Of a stretch of 64,000 nucleotides of DNA, positions 56,201-64,000 are shown one piece after another. The number at the start of each line of letters is the position of its first letter. The stretch's first letter is position 1. A model generated the notes under the pieces. It made no database searches, was not told where the DNA came from, and worked only from the letters and a program-made list of their open reading frames with translations. Origin of the DNA: JAIROC01 sp031553535 (lineage in GTDB: Bacteria > Bacteroidota > Bacteroidia > Bacteroidales > WCHB1-69); NCBI GenBank assembly GCA_031553535.1, contig JAVBLM010000004.1, positions 62,001 through 126,000 of the forward strand, in the 5' to 3' direction. A program made the translations under genes and the position numbers.

Positions 56201-59200
56201 CGGTTTTTACTAAATTCTGCCAACTTGAAATGTTTGTAATATTACCCCCTGCATTGGCTACATATTGAGGCGCATACATATTATTGTAATCAAATTGATA
56301 CAAAGTAGTTATATTTGTAACTGAACCTACATAAATAGGCCATGCATCATAAGCTTTCATTACAATATTATTGTTCTTTATTATAAACTTACAATTAGCA
56401 CTATAGTTAAGATGAATCCCCCTTGCAGCAGTGGCTGCTGTGGATGTCCCTGATATATAAATAGAATTATTTAAAACATTCGCGTTCGCATAGCTAAAAT
56501 ACATACCATAATATTGAGCATCAGTATTAAGAATAATTTCATTATTGGCAATCAAACCTGGGCTTTGGGTTAAAAACCAATTAAAATATTGATTAACACG
56601 TATTCCATAAGGTTTAGCTAAACCTTTTTGGATGATGCGATTAGACACAACCGACCCATTACAGTAATACAAATAGATGCCACTCCAATCGGCAGCAGTA
56701 GCAACCGATTCCCTGCTGTATATTCTATTATATGCGCTCGTAAAAGTAACAGTGTGTAAATAAATACCATATGCATTTTGGCTTTGAATAATATTACTGT
56801 CCACAACAATATTAGAACCATAAACGGAACTGGCTGATGAGGCTGTTCCTCCGGATAAGTAAACTCCTGCAGCTCCACCTTCAATAATATTATGTATAAT
56901 AAAAATACTATCTAATAAACCGGTAGAAGTTGCTTTATAAATGGCAGAAGCTGTTCCCACTGTAGCTGTTGTATTGATAGCCTTTATCTTACAATCCCGG
57001 ATAACAATATTATTACATGCAGAAAGAAATTGAATACCATGGGCTCCTGCCGTCAACGCATCAATGGTAATACCTTTTAAAATAAGGTTCCGGGTATTGG
57101 ATAAACGTATTCCCATACCGGATGAAGGACGTAACGTTACATCTTCCACACTATCGGCAGCAGAAGTTATTGTCAAAGTGTATCCCCCCATAATATTACC
57201 CAAGTCGGAGAAATCCCAATTTTCCTCGTAAAGGCCGGAATCCAATACGAAAGTTACATCTCCGTTTATTCCACATGTCACCAACCTGTTAAAAGCGGCA
57301 TCTATTGATGTAAGTTCCCTTGTCTTTCCAACAGGTATTGGTCCATTTATATTACCCCTGCAAAGATATGTAGAAACGCTTATGGTATCATCAGCAGGAG
57401 AACCATCTTTCACCCCGCTCTCATTTACGTGATTAATCCACACTGTAACAGTAATAGTATCTTTCGAATATAATAACTCACTAACAGTAATGGTATCTAA
57501 TTCTCCTGTTGCCAAAGAAACGGTAAAATTGGTTCCTCCAGCATTTTGTGGCACTCCATTAATTGTCCATGACAGATTGACGGACTTGATGGTATCTATT
57601 CCGGTATTAAGTAATGTCACTCTGATAGAATCAGGTTGATTTGCCGTTACTTCATCCTGTAAACCTACAATTTCTGCTAATAAACCATTTTCCTGTAAAG
57701 GATAATTCCCATAGCAGCCCATAGTAGTTTTCCCTATTCTGGTATCTTTGTTAATATCCTCTTTAACCAAAGGCAGAACATTACATAATAGTTTGGGATC
57801 ATAATTCTTTAATTTTAAACTACTATTCGTATCTTCAAATATCGGCACCTTTTTTACTGAATGTTTATCTGATCCTACCGTATATTGCCATTGCTCAATA
57901 GTTGTTTTATTGCCAGCAGCATTTCCTCCGACATTCCCCACATAAGTGCCACACATGTTGTTATAATCTATATCATATTTATCAACATTAGAGGCACTGC
58001 TGATGCATATAGGATAAGCAGTTGAAGATCCCATTACAATATTATTGTTTTTAACAGTCGCATTCACAGCCGTTAGTAAATAAATTCCTCTTGCCGCTCC
58101 TGCGGGACCTTGCACATAAACAGAATTATTCAAAACGCTTGCATAAGAATTTGTATTAAGATATATCCCATTTTGTGTAGCTGTAGCTTTGATTATAATT
58201 TCATTATTAGCGATTAATTTTTTAACAGGATCATCTGATGCAAGATAATAATTGTAGTTCTGAACAGCTATTCCGCCAGGAGTAGCCGCTTCTCGTTGAA
58301 TAATGCGATTACCAATAATCGATCCATTACAATAACTAACATTTATTCCTGTCCAGGAAGTATTACCTCCGGATATTTTATTCTTTATTTCGTTATAGGA
58401 TATCGTAAAGTCCGTATATTGTATATTGATTCCATAATAATAATGATTTTGAATAATATTACTATCTATGATAATTTTTGTTCCATAAGCAGACGTATTA
58501 CCATTTGCCCCATTGAGCGAAATACCGGTATATCCTCCTTCTATAGTGTCGTTTAAAATATAAATATTGTTTAAAATGCCGGTAGCGCCACTTGCTTTGT
58601 GAATTCCATGCATCTGGGTACTAGTAGCCTGAGCCATTATCTTACAATCACGGATAACAACGTTTGTACAGGCATCCATAAATTGAACGCCATGAGTGTT
58701 TGCCTGAGTTGCATCAATTGTTATACCCCGTATAATAATATTAGTGTTGTTTGCCAACGAGATCCCGTTCCCAACAACCGGACGTATAATTACATTTGCA
58801 TGATTCCCGGACAGAGAAACTATCTCCAATGTATCGGATGCAGTCATGCTGTTTGCTATTTGAGAGAGATCAACACTTTCAGGGAAGATATAGTCCTCCA
58901 ACCATAAGGTTACTTTCCCCGATATGCCACAATTCTTGATACGAGCAAGCGGACGTTCAATTGAGGACATAACAGCGGATGGGGAAGGTCCTACTCTGTA
59001 GTCCCCGCTCATTATATTCTGGCAACCGAAAATGGTCTTTCCCAAGGTATCGTCATAGGTAACAGAATCAATCTTTCCGTTAGGCATACTTACCCATATT
59101 TTAATCGTATCCGGCTTATCTACAGATGGTATAAGGTTTCCAATCGTTATCGTATCGGTAAATCCTTCCAGCAGGGTTCGCGTGTACTGAACAAAAGGAC

Positions 59201-62096
59201 TATCCACCCCATTTACCGACCAACCAATCTGGCAAGAGGTTAAATCGGAAGCACCTTTATTCTTAATAGAAACTTTCACCGGAACAGCTATATTCGATGG
59301 TAATACGTCTTCCACAGGAGAATCAATAGATACCAATGCAACAGAATTCGTATCCCTTTGTATAACACTTTCCAAAGCAAGACGTATAAAAGGAAGTGAA
59401 GCAGCTGCATATATATTGCCCGTACCGGCACGAAAAACAGCTCTGTTAGAAGATATCGGAAAAACAGGCCATGAAATACTACTACAAGTATTTCCGGAAC
59501 TATCTTGGATATAGATCATTAAATTATCTTCGGCCGGCAAATAAAACGATTTGTCCAAAGTTATTTCGTTCCACGACAATTGCGTAGTCAATGTTCCGTT
59601 ATAGACCAAAATGGCTCCATCGTCAATAGGGTCGATATACACCGCATCGGCATTGGTTGTTGCCGGAGTCGAACGCATATAAATTTTGATCTTTGATCTT
59701 GTACATGTAACATCAGATGAACGGTTATATATTGCAATTTTTGCAATCATATTGGGTTGGGAATGATTTATATCTCCCACCAGTTCGGAGTTTATATATA
59801 ACATCCGGCTCCAACTGGTCGCTTGATTTACAGGTAAAGGGAAATTAGGATTGGTTGTATTACCATTTGCGGTATCTTGCGGGGCAAAATATGCATAACC
59901 TACAATTTCTCCACCTGCCGCTTCTTTTATATAATACTGCTCCGAAACAGTCAGGATATTATTCCGTATATCAGTCAATGTGATGCTGTAATCAACGGTA
60001 TTTCCGGCCGGAAGATTGGGAATTGTAGCTTTCCACAGATTATCGGCAGCATCAAAAACCATAGGCAATATACTGTTATAAGTAGTCGACCCATTCGATG
60101 TTGCTGTTGTATTCAATAACACATTTGATATCGGCGTCCCCGAACGTGATTGGATTTGCGCTTTTATGGTATAAGGCCCGGTAAGATATACCGTATCGGC
60201 AACGGCATCTACAAAGTGTAAAGTTATATCCGCCTCTCCGTAAATAATTTTTGTTAACGTATCGTCCCAAGTAAGGATATCGTATTGATTATTGGGCATA
60301 CTTGTCCAAATTACAAGGGTGTCATAATCGTTCAACTTTGGATGATAATACCCGATCGTATCCTGGGCATTAAAATCCCATAGCATGCCCGGATTGGATT
60401 TCCATATATAAGATTGAGGAGCAGTACCATTTAGCGAATAAGAAATAACAGTTGAATCCAACGGCTGCGAACCCATGTTTTTTATTGTTACCACAATAGG
60501 AACCTGTAAAGCCGAGGAAACAATTGTTACATCTTGCATATCAATAGAATATAATGCAACAGAATTATCCTGGGATGTTATCGCCTGTTTATGTAACTTC
60601 AAATTGGGACGTTGATTGGTCAGTGCCCCACCTACACCAGCATCAGGAAAACCAGTGCTTTGTTCCAGATATATTGTCCGATTAACATTTGTTAGTGTAT
60701 TGCTCCATGTCCATGAATTACCGGGAGCAGTACCATGTTCTCCATTCCAATAGATCAACAAGCTCATTCCCGGAGGAAGATAAAACGGTTCATCCAGTGT
60801 AATAGAATTCCAACCGGCCACATTCGAAAGCATGAAATTGCCTTTCCATACCTGAGTCCCCCCATCTTCAAAAGGATCAATATATGCACCGGGTGTTAAT
60901 ACAGTATCGTTTACTGCCTTCATCCAACATGTTTGATTTTTCATCGTAACAGGACTAGAGCCTACCCATTCCAACTCCCATGCCAGCTCAGTTATCAATC
61001 CTCCTGCTCCGTTTAATGTATCTATTTCCTTAGACATATATAACTGTCGGGACCAACTATAATTCGAGGTTAATGCAGTAGGCGCAGTAAATGTTCTTTG
61101 ATTTTTACCGGTACCAATTATAATATCTTCTGTTGTTCCTTCGATTGTTATAATATATTGTTGTATGATATATTCCGAATGAATATTCAAATAGTTCTCG
61201 AAAGCATCTATCCCTGTAATACTATAAGAAACTTGTGTTCCTGCTACAAAAGCAGGAATAGTAGCCCTCCATAAAGAATCGCCGGAGACATTGACCATCA
61301 AGATAGAATCCGTTACTATATGTGTCCCATTATTGGTAGCCGTATATTTTAAGTGGGGATTTTTAATGGGAGCAGTGGTTGCTGTTTTTACCTTGGCGTT
61401 AATTTCATATGGCCCGACACTATAAACGGTATCACGTGGAACAGGATTAATAAAAGCAACAACAGGAGGTGTCAGTTCTTCATCGGATGTTATTATTTCA
61501 AAATTATCCAACAACCAGCCATACGCTATTTGAGTACCCTGCACGGAACCCCGTTTGAGAACAAACCGGAATTCTACAACATTTCCTATAGCATCGGTAC
61601 TCAAGTCAAAAATCTCTTCTTTCCACCAGGATTGAGAAGGGCTAACTAAATTATCATCCGAACGCCACTGGGAATAACTTGCTGCGTTAAATCCTCCGGT
61701 CAATGCATAATTGGCAGCACTTCCCTGATATGTTTCCCATGGAACAGGATTCCATTTGGTCGAATTTGCAACCCTGTATTCTACTCGCAGAATATCTTCT
61801 TTCGCCGTCTTGCAAATATGATAAAATCGCAATTGAATATGATTTATTCCTACAAAATTATACGGTGCTGTCTGCAAAATAACAGAATCCCCCAGCATAT
61901 TAGGGACCGTCGCTCTATAGGAATTTGGAGAACTTACATAATATTGACTGTTTATCTTCCAACTACCCGCTGGAGTTGCCGTCAATTTTATGGAATCCGC
62001 TTTGTCAAAGTTTTCAAAAACCACTATCTGCCTTTGACCATAAGAAGTGATTGCTAAGAATAAGACTCCTAACGCTAAAATAAAATACTTTTTCAT
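53226..62096 (-). CDS. Giant T9SS adhesin-like surface protein (complete paralogue)
   Basis: 2956 residues. Signal peptide (MKKYFILALGVLFLAITSYGQ), MAM/cleaved-adhesin-like domain (about 25-205), repeated Ig/CARDB-like segments with the recurring DTVY-TGPYEI-A pattern, beta-helix blocks at about 1020-1460 and 1580-2015 (NNIIIRGITIDA.. / NILKGITIDA-type rungs with short N-rich turns), a second MAM-like domain (about 2365-2520), further Ig-like repeats, and a T9SS type A sorting domain from about 2874 (DQNIPNPADNS ... KGQRITKRMSIKR). Likely a surface adhesin or glycan-binding protein. It lacks the glycine-rich domain of its paralogue at 1-8948. The TPR/HTH regulator upstream may control it. Confidence 0.92.
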   Translation of the reverse strand: MKKYFILALGVLFLAITSYGQRQIVVFENFDKADSIKLTATPAGSWKINSQYYVSSPNSYRATVPNMLGDSVILQTAPYNFVGINHIQLRFYHICKTAKEDILRVEYRVANSTKWNPVPWETYQGSAANYALTGGFNAASYSQWRSDDNLVSPSQSWWKEEIFDLSTDAIGNVVEFRFVLKRGSVQGTQIAYGWLLDNFEIITSDEELTPPVVAFINPVPRDTVYSVGPYEINAKVKTATTAPIKNPHLKYTATNNGTHIVTDSILMVNVSGDSLWRATIPAFVAGTQVSYSITGIDAFENYLNIHSEYIIQQYIITIEGTTEDIIIGTGKNQRTFTAPTALTSNYSWSRQLYMSKEIDTLNGAGGLITELAWELEWVGSSPVTMKNQTCWMKAVNDTVLTPGAYIDPFEDGGTQVWKGNFMLSNVAGWNSITLDEPFYLPPGMSLLIYWNGEHGTAPGNSWTWSNTLTNVNRTIYLEQSTGFPDAGVGGALTNQRPNLKLHKQAITSQDNSVALYSIDMQDVTIVSSALQVPIVVTIKNMGSQPLDSTVISYSLNGTAPQSYIWKSNPGMLWDFNAQDTIGYYHPKLNDYDTLVIWTSMPNNQYDILTWDDTLTKIIYGEADITLHFVDAVADTVYLTGPYTIKAQIQSRSGTPISNVLLNTTATSNGSTTYNSILPMVFDAADNLWKATIPNLPAGNTVDYSITLTDIRNNILTVSEQYYIKEAAGGEIVGYAYFAPQDTANGNTTNPNFPLPVNQATSWSRMLYINSELVGDINHSQPNMIAKIAIYNRSSDVTCTRSKIKIYMRSTPATTNADAVYIDPIDDGAILVYNGTLTTQLSWNEITLDKSFYLPAEDNLMIYIQDSSGNTCSSISWPVFPISSNRAVFRAGTGNIYAAASLPFIRLALESVIQRDTNSVALVSIDSPVEDVLPSNIAVPVKVSIKNKGASDLTSCQIGWSVNGVDSPFVQYTRTLLEGFTDTITIGNLIPSVDKPDTIKIWVSMPNGKIDSVTYDDTLGKTIFGCQNIMSGDYRVGPSPSAVMSSIERPLARIKNCGISGKVTLWLEDYIFPESVDLSQIANSMTASDTLEIVSLSGNHANVIIRPVVGNGISLANNTNIIIRGITIDATQANTHGVQFMDACTNVVIRDCKIMAQATSTQMHGIHKASGATGILNNIYILNDTIEGGYTGISLNGANGNTSAYGTKIIIDSNIIQNHYYYGINIQYTDFTISYNEIKNKISGGNTSWTGINVSYCNGSIIGNRIIQREAATPGGIAVQNYNYYLASDDPVKKLIANNEIIIKATATQNGIYLNTNSYASVLNNSVYVQGPAGAARGIYLLTAVNATVKNNNIVMGSSTAYPICISSASNVDKYDIDYNNMCGTYVGNVGGNAAGNKTTIEQWQYTVGSDKHSVKKVPIFEDTNSSLKLKNYDPKLLCNVLPLVKEDINKDTRIGKTTMGCYGNYPLQENGLLAEIVGLQDEVTANQPDSIRVTLLNTGIDTIKSVNLSWTINGVPQNAGGTNFTVSLATGELDTITVSELLYSKDTITVTVWINHVNESGVKDGSPADDTISVSTYLCRGNINGPIPVGKTRELTSIDAAFNRLVTCGINGDVTFVLDSGLYEENWDFSDLGNIMGGYTLTITSAADSVEDVTLRPSSGMGIRLSNTRNLILKGITIDALTAGAHGIQFLSACNNIVIRDCKIKAINTTATVGTASAIYKATSTGLLDSIFIIHNIIEGGAAGVYLSGGTASSASSVYGSNIVVDSNIIQSQNAYGIYLHTVTFTSAYNRIYSRESVATAADWSGIYLYYCNGSVVSNRIIQKGLAKPYGIRVNQYFNWFLTQSPGLIANNEIILNTDAQYYGMYFSYANANVLNNSIYISGTSTAATAARGIHLNYSANCKFIIKNNNIVMKAYDAWPIYVGSVTNITTLYQFDYNNMYAPQYVANAGGNITNISSWQNLVKTDTHSVSVLPEFIDVTSNLKIKTYNDSLSCPLYPGITTDIDGKVRPSLTTIGASQIEFGQDMMLMEVANWKGDLIEKQVVDVSVEALNLGTTPITKATLGWSVNGDIKPSVTWTPSQALTPFEQRNIAIGQFPVMAGTDKYNLTVWIETINNEADTVHANDTVRASANVQPLAEFKTPLVPDTITDLSFDVHTLIRSFTGAPAKAPELNLVIINEGLVLYDTVAMVPDNSDMWVAHVWQAYSNSQIIYSLTVSDTIGNTVTLTDSVFLKYVDGSGVIYDYENNLSLLSITAPVNVMGDICTPDYSPVMVSMKNFGKRDYNYSIDPVTINLEIDGALLFDTMIVVDNGILKSGLIDTIELSEMLPVYPQGQYNITVWISSSLDTVHLDDTLRFAYISERISLPIDEDFSSAESMALVFTTTGTTPDVWTIVAQGTGTDTVVKPVYGTGMISFGGAKGAMSNLSTRQLRLQGTRLPVLEFWYFHDTIEADDYTDVRIVLDENGNYIPLKSLTKHDTAYGWKHYAIPLEDYIYGTCISILFESMTKSEQNTGVQYIDRIRITSQQDLELSDLTLAGLSVCNLSSNALKVKRTTTTNQIIDFSKYSTSIQIDITGTVNYSFNYPLTDVILGDTFDVITIKSNINFIPGTYNVKAYLTSPVDAYHTNDTAKTTIVINPSLSLVVTHNTGGTNNCASANTTIQQQVIVKNTGNMDLPGIKLDMDVSSASYAFSETTSIPQTLSPGDSVIYNFDAYTVPWDANYYVGVVASLGCDSMLVHAASGVTECVNIKDLYLESIDNPLPGEIDKVGDPVNVAVTLKNRYDLSVFPNVRISVLVEDSKEQRRAFFTETGPTVGISSTADYTFRNAYTVPNDTVYYLTVYIDSYDDYTSDDTIRIKRITDYINTIEGIQGVNISMDQNIPNPADNSTMITYNIPESGEVTFRIHSVTGQLLYNKVVQSESGTNSIEINTSGLSAGLYVYSMEYKGQRITKRMSIKR

Positions 62097-62419
62097 GTTT
62101 TTGATTTTTTATTAAATTTAGATAAATATATACAATTTGTTTCGTCTTTTGTTCAATATTTTATAAGGAAAATCTTAATCGCCCTACTACAATTCAATTG
62201 CAAGTAAAATTACAATTGAATAATAGATTGTATTGTAATATTGTAAACTTTAAGATATCCCATTTTGATCTTTCTCTTATTACAAAGCAAAAATAATATA
62301 AACCGAAAAAAAACAAATAAAATAATCGGGATATAAGGGGACAAAAATGAAATAAAAGGGGACTTTTAATTAAATGAAATTTAATTTTACGGAATTAACA
62401 AAAGAAAACACGAGAACAA
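62097..62419. other. Intergenic region upstream of the giant adhesin
   Basis: 323 bp between the regulator's stop and the adhesin's ATG, AT-rich. Contains two AAGGGGAC direct repeats (62335-62342, 62356-62363; 21 bp apart, two helical turns), a candidate operator. No clear -7 box was recognised. Confidence 0.5.
62335..62363. promoter_or_regulatory. Candidate operator: two AAGGGGAC repeats 21 bp apart
   Basis: Direct repeats on the same face of the DNA, about 240 bp upstream of the adhesin start and just below the stop of the TPR/HTH gene. The regulatory role is inference. Confidence 0.35.
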
Positions 62420-64000
62420 CTATACAATAGAAAGCAAATAGGGGTATAAATCGGCTGTTTCCACTCCTATTTTATTCGCCAGACGTTGGCGCTTCTTTTT
62501 GCATGAATCAAGCGACATATTCAATAAAGAGGCTATTTCCTTTGTGCTGAAATTAAGAAACATATAAGAAAGATAACGTATATCCCCAATGGTCAGCTCA
62601 GGGTGTTTTTCTTTTAAAGAGGATAAAAAAGAAGGGGAAACCTGCTCGAAATACGCAAGGAAATTATCCCACTGTTCCGTTTTCTTCAATTGTGTTTTCA
62701 ATTGTTGAATAACCAGTTGCAACTGAGAGTCTTCAGACCGTGCAGGGATTTTTGATAAGCTCTGAATAATTTCTTCTATCAATTCATTCCTATTGGATTG
62801 TATCAAAACTTTAGCTGCCAGTTGTCTATTTTCATTTGTCAGCCGTTCCTGTTCCAACAAGGCCAATGTTTCCTGTTCTACTAACTTTTGTTGTAATAAC
62901 AGTTTCTCATTGCGTTCGCTATTGAGTTTTTCCTGTTCAAACAATGCAAGCGCCTCCTGTTCCTTTAGTTGTTGTTCCAGCAGCAGCTTTCCATTTTTTT
63001 CTTTTTCCAGTTCAAGCACTTTCTGTTGTTTATTCTTTATATACCTGAAACGGAATATCCAAAAGAATATCAACAGAAAGACAAGAATACTCATTGAAAT
63101 TACAAGAAAAAGAGTACGGTCCTCTTTTTGCTTCGCTTTACTTTCCGCCAATTCTTTTTCAGAGGTCAATAATTCTACCCTGATTAAATTATTCAACATT
63201 TGAGCCTGTTTATCAAGCATTACCAAAGAATCTTTTACGTAAATAACGGAATCCTTATATTGCACGGCTAACAAGGGCGCACTATTTTCCATATAAAGAT
63301 CCGCCAGTTGCATATAGATCTGTGCACTTTTTGCTAAACTCGAATTCTGTTCCAAAGACTTTTGCGCATATTGAATGGCTTTACCAATTTCATGTTTTTT
63401 TTGATATACTTTCGACAGTAATAACAAATAATCTGCCTTATGATTATTGTATTTATCAGGAATTTCGGGTATTGTCTTCAACAATAAGCTTTCTACTTCG
63501 TTATAATGACCCCTTAAAAATAAATTGTTTGCATGATAATATTCTACATTGACCAGAACACCCGTATCCTTTTCAAAAACGGCCAGGATAGGTATTGCAA
63601 CATCTAAATATTTCTTTGCCAGATCCAAATCCCCCATTTCATTGGCAAATAAGCCTAAATTTCCGGCACATAGCCCTATCATGGAACTGTCTTTTTCCCC
63701 TATGGCTAATGCATAGGCTTTTTCCATATACTTTTTTGCCTTTTCTATTTGATTATCTTCATGGTATAGCGACCCTATATTGTTTAAGAATATCATCTCC
63801 AACTCTTTGTCTCCCTTTTTTAGAGCCAGGCTATATCCTTCCAAAAGGCATTCTATCGTTTTTGTATAATCTAAAATACCGTTATATACAATTGCCATAT
63901 TGTTTAACGCCTTCATCTGCAGATCGATTTGACCGTTGTTCTGTGCAAATGTTTTAACTTCAGATAAATATTCTAACGACTTCGTATAGTTTTTCGCAAG
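62420..64000 (-). CDS. TPR / membrane / coiled-coil / HTH regulator (5' end outside window)
   Basis: At least 527 codons; the frame stays open to the right edge, beyond the ATG at 63916 (LAKNYTKSLEYLSEVKTF is in frame before it). Many TPR units (GSLYHEDNQIEKAKKYMEKAYAL, GLFANEMGDLDLAKKYLDVA), then one membrane helix (LFLVISMSILVFLLIFFWIF), a coiled coil with a duplicated segment (LLLEQQLKEQEALALFEQE / LLLQQKLVEQETLALLEQE), and a LuxR-like HTH at the C-terminus (LTIGDIRYLSYMFLNFSTKEIASLLNMSLDSCKKKRQRL). It resembles Bacteroidota membrane regulators that sense an envelope signal. It is upstream of, and on the same strand as, the giant adhesin. Confidence 0.88.
   Translation of the reverse strand, partial: LAKNYTKSLEYLSEVKTFAQNNGQIDLQMKALNNMAIVYNGILDYTKTIECLLEGYSLALKKGDKELEMIFLNNIGSLYHEDNQIEKAKKYMEKAYALAIGEKDSSMIGLCAGNLGLFANEMGDLDLAKKYLDVAIPILAVFEKDTGVLVNVEYYHANNLFLRGHYNEVESLLLKTIPEIPDKYNNHKADYLLLLSKVYQKKHEIGKAIQYAQKSLEQNSSLAKSAQIYMQLADLYMENSAPLLAVQYKDSVIYVKDSLVMLDKQAQMLNNLIRVELLTSEKELAESKAKQKEDRTLFLVISMSILVFLLIFFWIFRFRYIKNKQQKVLELEKEKNGKLLLEQQLKEQEALALFEQEKLNSERNEKLLLQQKLVEQETLALLEQERLTNENRQLAAKVLIQSNRNELIEEIIQSLSKIPARSEDSQLQLVIQQLKTQLKKTEQWDNFLAYFEQVSPSFLSSLKEKHPELTIGDIRYLSYMFLNFSTKEIASLLNMSLDSCKKKRQRLANKIGVETADLYPYLLSIV

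Overview
The window looks like chromosome of a low-GC Bacteroidota bacterium, most likely Bacteroidales. The evidence is a set of proteins with type IX secretion (T9SS) C-terminal sorting domains, DUF4469/HU-like proteins, DcaP-like and PorT-like outer-membrane barrels, a DUF4292 lipoprotein beside a Rel-type (p)ppGpp enzyme, and many promoters with the Bacteroidota -7 box TAnnTTTG. The genus cannot be fixed from the sequence. No rRNA, tRNA or CRISPR array was seen.

Layout. 1-8948 (minus) is a giant secreted adhesin-like protein, open at the left edge. 9325-11116 carries two DUF4469/HU-like paralogues among palindromic and G-rich repeats, followed by a (TG)21 microsatellite in a small ORF. 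12009-15967 (minus) is a Ser-type sulfatase with its radical-SAM maturase, and an orphan T9SS sorting domain abuts the maturase. 16441-24042 (minus) is a heavy-metal efflux operon: His-rich accessory proteins, RND adaptor, RND pump, outer-membrane factor and a frameshifted small membrane protein. A four-helix-bundle cassette interrupts it and a decayed tyrosine recombinase follows it. 24561-26666 is an M6 metalloprotease with a T9SS tail. 26755-30798 (minus) is the rel-DUF4292-queG operon. 30799-31953 is non-coding and holds a 42-bp-period array of perfect dyads. 31954-38728 (minus) has the two halves of a heterodimeric ABC exporter, separated by two lipoprotein paralogues and a T9SS protein. 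38834-45124 is mostly outer-membrane or surface proteins. 45125-46428 is a graveyard with a MITE-like element and a DUF4469 relic. 46429-52951 (plus) is housekeeping: panB, a PurF-family gene, ribD, RNase H, an EamA transporter, a thioesterase and a small PQ-loop-like protein. 53226-62096 (minus) is a second giant adhesin, complete, with a TPR/HTH regulator upstream that runs off the right edge.

How the genes fit together. The two giant adhesins are clear paralogues: same signal peptide region, MAM/cleaved-adhesin-like N-terminus, two beta-helix blocks and a second MAM-like domain. The left copy has gained a glycine-rich domain like that of ALK/LTK receptors. The orphan sorting domain at 12009 has the same C-terminus and the same downstream hairpin, so the family has been through recombination or deletion. 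The metal operon looks like a coherent envelope efflux system with signs of past mobility.

Strongest candidate for something undescribed: six perfect 18-bp dyads TTTCGCA-N4-TGCGAAA at an exact 42-bp period (four helical turns) upstream of rel, with two decayed units in phase, plus a pair of different dyads also spaced by 42 bp at 39621. All domain names are from reading translations; no database search was possible.
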